From assembly GCA_032209605.1 (NCBI GenBank), contig JASFXZ010000005.1:20512860-20576859 (forward strand): a stretch of DNA of 64,000 nt, read 5' to 3'. Under the pieces are notes generated by a model. The model saw only the letters and a list, made by a program, of their open reading frames with translations. It was not told the DNA's origin and did not search any database. Made by a program: the position numbers and the translations under genes. Positions 60,481 to 64,000 of this stretch are shown piece by piece. The stretch's first letter is position 1; each line of letters starts with the position of its first letter. Origin of the DNA: Mactromeris polynyma. Taxonomy: Eukaryota > Mollusca > Bivalvia > Venerida > Mactridae.

Positions 60481-62170
60481 GTTGTATTATATGGAAAGTG
60501 AACAGAGGGTTGTCTATTTACTTCAGTTGCTAACCAAGTTCTGTCATCTTTTCCTGTGGAAACATTTTTGTAATCTTGGCAGCTTCATTCCTAGTTTTAC
60601 TTTTAAGACGGTGTTAATTAAATAATTCTAGTAATGTTGATGATCACATACTTTAAGTTAACATTGACTCCAATGTGACAAAACTATGAGTTCACAAGTT
60701 AACTAATTCATCTCCGGGTCCAGATATAAAAAAAAATAATGCATTCGTAAGTAGGTTTTGAGCAACATTTCTTCAAATTTGGATTGACTCAAAAATAGCC
60801 AACACCGAAAATCAAAATTCATTCAGTAAGAATTAGTATTCAATTTAAAAAACACTAAACAATTAGTTTGAGCGCTATTTCCGCGGTTGCGGGCTGCAAC
60901 TTGAATATTTGTTTCGGTTAGGTGTGTTACCCGTGAGTGAAACGAAGAACCACTGTCAACTTTCGGCTTATCCAAAATGGAAGAAACAGACGTTTTGCAT
61001 CGTAACAACTGTAGCAAATTTAGTGATATATCAGAGACTTGTATGTATTATATGTACTAGTGTTGCTGGATAACACTTATTGTGTTATTTATGGCAGAGA
61101 TCGATGTTTTATGTTTCAACAATTGTATGTTAAATGATGCATATGTTTTCCATTAAAATGTCAAAATCGTCTGAACTACTTGCACATTCGAGTTAACAGG
61201 ACTTTCCATCATACCCGTCTCAACGTGACTGTAATAACATACATAATAATTGATTGATATTTCCAACCAATTTGATAATATGTATGAACATAATACTAGT
61301 ATACATCTGAACAATTATTGTAGTCTTGTCGATATACTTTTATGTTATGCGTTTAATAAGAAGGAAGAAATCACTCCTACCGATAATTTACTTGTATTTA
61401 CGTGTTAATGTTTAAAAGCGGTATCAAATGTTATGTGAAATACATTGTACTTTTTCGCAATCAATGTCATTAATATTCTGTAACCTTGACCTCATACAGC
61501 ATGCCGCGGGGGTCTTGTCTGAAGCTGAATTTCCCTAGGATTATAAAATACGCACGTGTAATGTCAATGAAAACTCCATAAACTTGCCTTTGGTTAATTA
61601 ATTACCGCACAGTAAACATTTCTTTCGCCGTTGGTGCAGCTTTAGATAACTTTCGTTGTTAAACATGCGGCTTCTCTGATATTCCGTCTGAGATGTTTTA
61701 AATATTTTCGCAAAGTGAATGACCTCCTAGCTAATCTTAGAAGGAGTGCCATTTCCGAAACATATCTGTTACAATCTATTAGAATGTTTTTGTCGTGATA
61801 AGCAATCTTTTGCTGACGTTTAAATGTCATTTACATCCACGTACTTTGTGTAAATGTCATATTTAAAGATAATTCCTATATCGTCATCGACACCCCCGGA
61901 TCTAAATCCTATCGAACAATCAACTTTTATCGCATTGGAATAACTTCTGCTTCATCGTCTTTATTTGAACTGAGAAAACTTTTATTTGCCTTTGTCACGC
62001 AATCAGTAAGAGTGCCATTGTTTTAGGCCATGCCGTGTTATATGTTTGTTAAGTGTCCGCGTGCGCCTAGGTTCTGAGCTCTTTGAGCCAAAAAACAACA
62101 ACATTTTCGTTAGTTTAAAAAATCGCCATGTGAACTAACCGCTGTATCGCATTTACATTTGTTTTTGTTA
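60481..62170. other. Intergenic sequence without recognised features
   Basis: No supported gene or RNA. Short antisense ORFs near 60823-61017 and 61642-61830 lack any recognisable similarity. Confidence 0.5.
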
Positions 62171-62171
62171 G

Positions 62172-62474
62172 GGATGTCATCGAATGGCCATTAGGGTATT
62201 CGAATATTCGGTCAACCTTCCGAACGATATTTCGAATATTCTAACCTCTTATTTAATAATAATACATTCGAAGTTCAAATTTATGCTTATCAATTGTCAC
62301 ACGCAAAATGTCATTAAATGCGTAAATGCCCATCATTGAACTTTAATACACATGCATTCAGCTTTTATATTGAAAATATATATTTTATCGAATATTCGAA
62401 TGCCGAATCTGTATTTGAATATTCGGACGTTCAAACGAATATTCGAATATCCGAATATTCGCTGACATCCCTGT
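62172..62474. mobile_element. hAT-like MITE rich in CGAATATTCG palindromes
   Basis: Left TAGGGATGTCAT and right TGACATCCCTG form inverted ends. Subterminal TTCGAATATTCG palindromes occur many times (near 62200, 62235, 62392, 62440). AGGGATGTCA-type ends are typical of hAT elements. Target duplication is unclear. Confidence 0.75.
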
Positions 62475-63133
62475 AAGTATTTTGTTTACTTATATGTTTG
62501 AAAATAGTCTGTTTTTTCTGTTAGACTTCTAATGTTTTATAAAGAAACAAGTTATTTATATAGTGTTATCATGTTTACCTCATTAAAACATGTGAAATGA
62601 TACATCGTCTATATATTATCTGTCTGTATGCTTTTTCGAAACGACTTTATGTGCTTTTTTCAAATAGGTAGCTAGGTATCACGAACCAAGGTTGACGCTT
62701 AACAAAAATATAAAATAGTATTGCCTTATTGATAATCCCTGTTCACAATACGATGTTAAGGTCGAAGCACGCCATCCGTGGTGTACATGTAATTTGACTT
62801 CTATTTCGAAACGTGTTTCCTCTTAAATCTTTGTTAACAACATTTTATAATTGCCCGTGAAACAACACCACGCTTTCTAGCGATTTAAGCTTATCTATAG
62901 ATATTGTGATAAATCATGTGTGATGTGATGACTTTGAAAACGGCCTGCGGTCTAATTACCCTTGATCAGAAATGTATACTAGCAGTTGTCTTCATTCTAA
63001 AAAACAATACATGTTCATCATCGTGCTTCTGTGACCTTCGCAGGGGAATTCTACAATGTATCCTTCATAGAAAATATATTTTGTTACAAATAACAACGTG
63101 GTTCTTCCCTCTCACTAATTATCCGATGCTATA

Positions 63134-63256
63134 TACAGTAAAACCTCGCCGAAAGACCACCTCAATGATAAAACAGAGATAATATTTACTACACATCAAA
63201 AGGAAGACCAGTTTCTAAGGGTCCCAAAGGTGGTTTTATTATTGAGGTTTTAATAC
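63134..63256. mobile_element. Pogo/Tigger-like MITE, copy 10
   Basis: TACAGTAAAACCTCGCCGAA ... GGTGGTTTTATTATTGAGGT. The right end is degenerate (TAATACAGT). Confidence 0.75.
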
Positions 63257-63474
63257 AGTCATCTATGTTACTGTTTACGATTATTGCCACCAACACAAAT
63301 TGAGAGACGGATCAATCATAATCACAAACTACAGCAAATATTTTATTATATCATAGTCATATCATATCATTTTAATGTTCTATTGAATGTTCTTGTACTA
63401 GTCGAAATAAAATATAAGTATTTTTCTCTTTGTTCTTCTTGTTTACTGTTCTGAAGCAATATTTAGTACAACAA

Positions 63475-63650
63475 ACAGTAAAACTTCGATGATAAGACCA
63501 ACATTGGGACCCTTGAAAAATGGTCTTCTTATTGAGGATGTCTTCTTATTGAGTTTGAATAAATTGTCAAACAGTGGAAATGGACTTGAAAATTGTGCTC
63601 TTAATTCGAGGTCTTATAAATGATGTGGTTTTAAGTGAGGTTTTACTGTA
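63475..63650. mobile_element. Pogo/Tigger-like MITE, copy 11
   Basis: CAGTAAAACTTCGATGATAA at the left, AAGTGAGGTTTTACTGTA at the right, core AGTGGAAATGGACTTG as in copy 1. Confidence 0.82.
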
Positions 63651-63814
63651 GTTGCAAGGTCTGTAAATTACACCGTAGAATCAACTCCAATACTTGTCCG
63701 CGGCTTACTCTTTGATGATGGCGTCAACCTGTGGCAGACATAGTGCTGTCTCAGTGTTGCCTCGCCGTGGACTCGAGACATGATACTAAGGGTCAAGGAC
63801 GAATGCATAGCACT

Positions 63815-63859
63815 ATGGCAAACTACATTACTTTACCAGCTGTCCCAGTACAACAGCAG
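63815..63859 (+). CDS. Possible first coding exon of a gene running off the right edge
   Basis: ATG GCA AAC opens MANYITLPAVPVQQQ and ends at CAG|GTGGGT. Too short to identify; only the start codon and donor-like site support it. Confidence 0.2.
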
Positions 63860-64000
63860 GTGGGTTATTTAAACGAAACAATGTAAAGAACTGTGTTGTC
63901 AGTTTCAAGAAAAACACGGCCTGCTGGTTGCGCGGGAATGGTGTATCTTTGTGTCATGGTAGTCAGTGGTAATTGTCTGCTGATTGTATAACAGGTAGTT

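Overview
The window is nuclear DNA of an animal. Genes are split by introns with GT..AG borders, and the rest is AT-rich sequence full of tandem satellites, SINEs and short inverted-repeat (TIR) transposons. The gene content (an nSTAND3-ankyrin gene, an R3-like receptor phosphatase ectodomain, IST1) together with the repeats suggests a lophotrochozoan, most likely a bivalve mollusc. That assignment is inference; no species can be named from the sequence.

Layout. (1) Positions 95-34947, minus strand: sixteen exons, all phase-compatible, encode 911 residues of a type I membrane receptor. In order these are a signal peptide, a Pro/Thr-rich stalk with a six-cysteine EGF/EB-like module, six fibronectin type III domains, a membrane-proximal domain with a CNGPL motif as in R3 receptor tyrosine phosphatases, and a transmembrane helix. 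The cytoplasmic part lies beyond the left edge. Its introns hold three large tandem arrays (50 bp, 39 bp and 36-37 bp units) and many mobile elements. (2) Positions 35956-36693, minus strand: an unrecognised cysteine-rich reading frame. (3) 36.9-43.5 kb: intergenic repeats, including a decayed LINE reverse-transcriptase fragment. (4) Positions 43780-47835, plus strand: a complete five-exon IST1 gene (ESCRT-III-like, 349 aa) behind a CpG-rich promoter-like stretch. (5) 47.8-53.5 kb: the IST1 3' region and TIR elements. (6) Positions 53588-60193, plus strand: a five-exon gene for a 1344-aa nSTAND3 NTPase-ankyrin repeat protein, the most interesting gene here. (7) 60.2-64 kb: a SINE, a hAT-like MITE, two pogo/Tigger-like MITEs and a doubtful first exon at the right edge.

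The genes do not form an operon-like system. IST1 is housekeeping membrane remodelling, the receptor is a cell-surface signalling protein, and the STAND protein is probably an intracellular sensor or scaffold. The most unusual DNA-level feature is how often repeats lie flush against the receptor gene's splice sites. Others are a recent ~1.8 kb internal duplication in the 50-bp satellite and a MITE family whose interior has been expanded in tandem.
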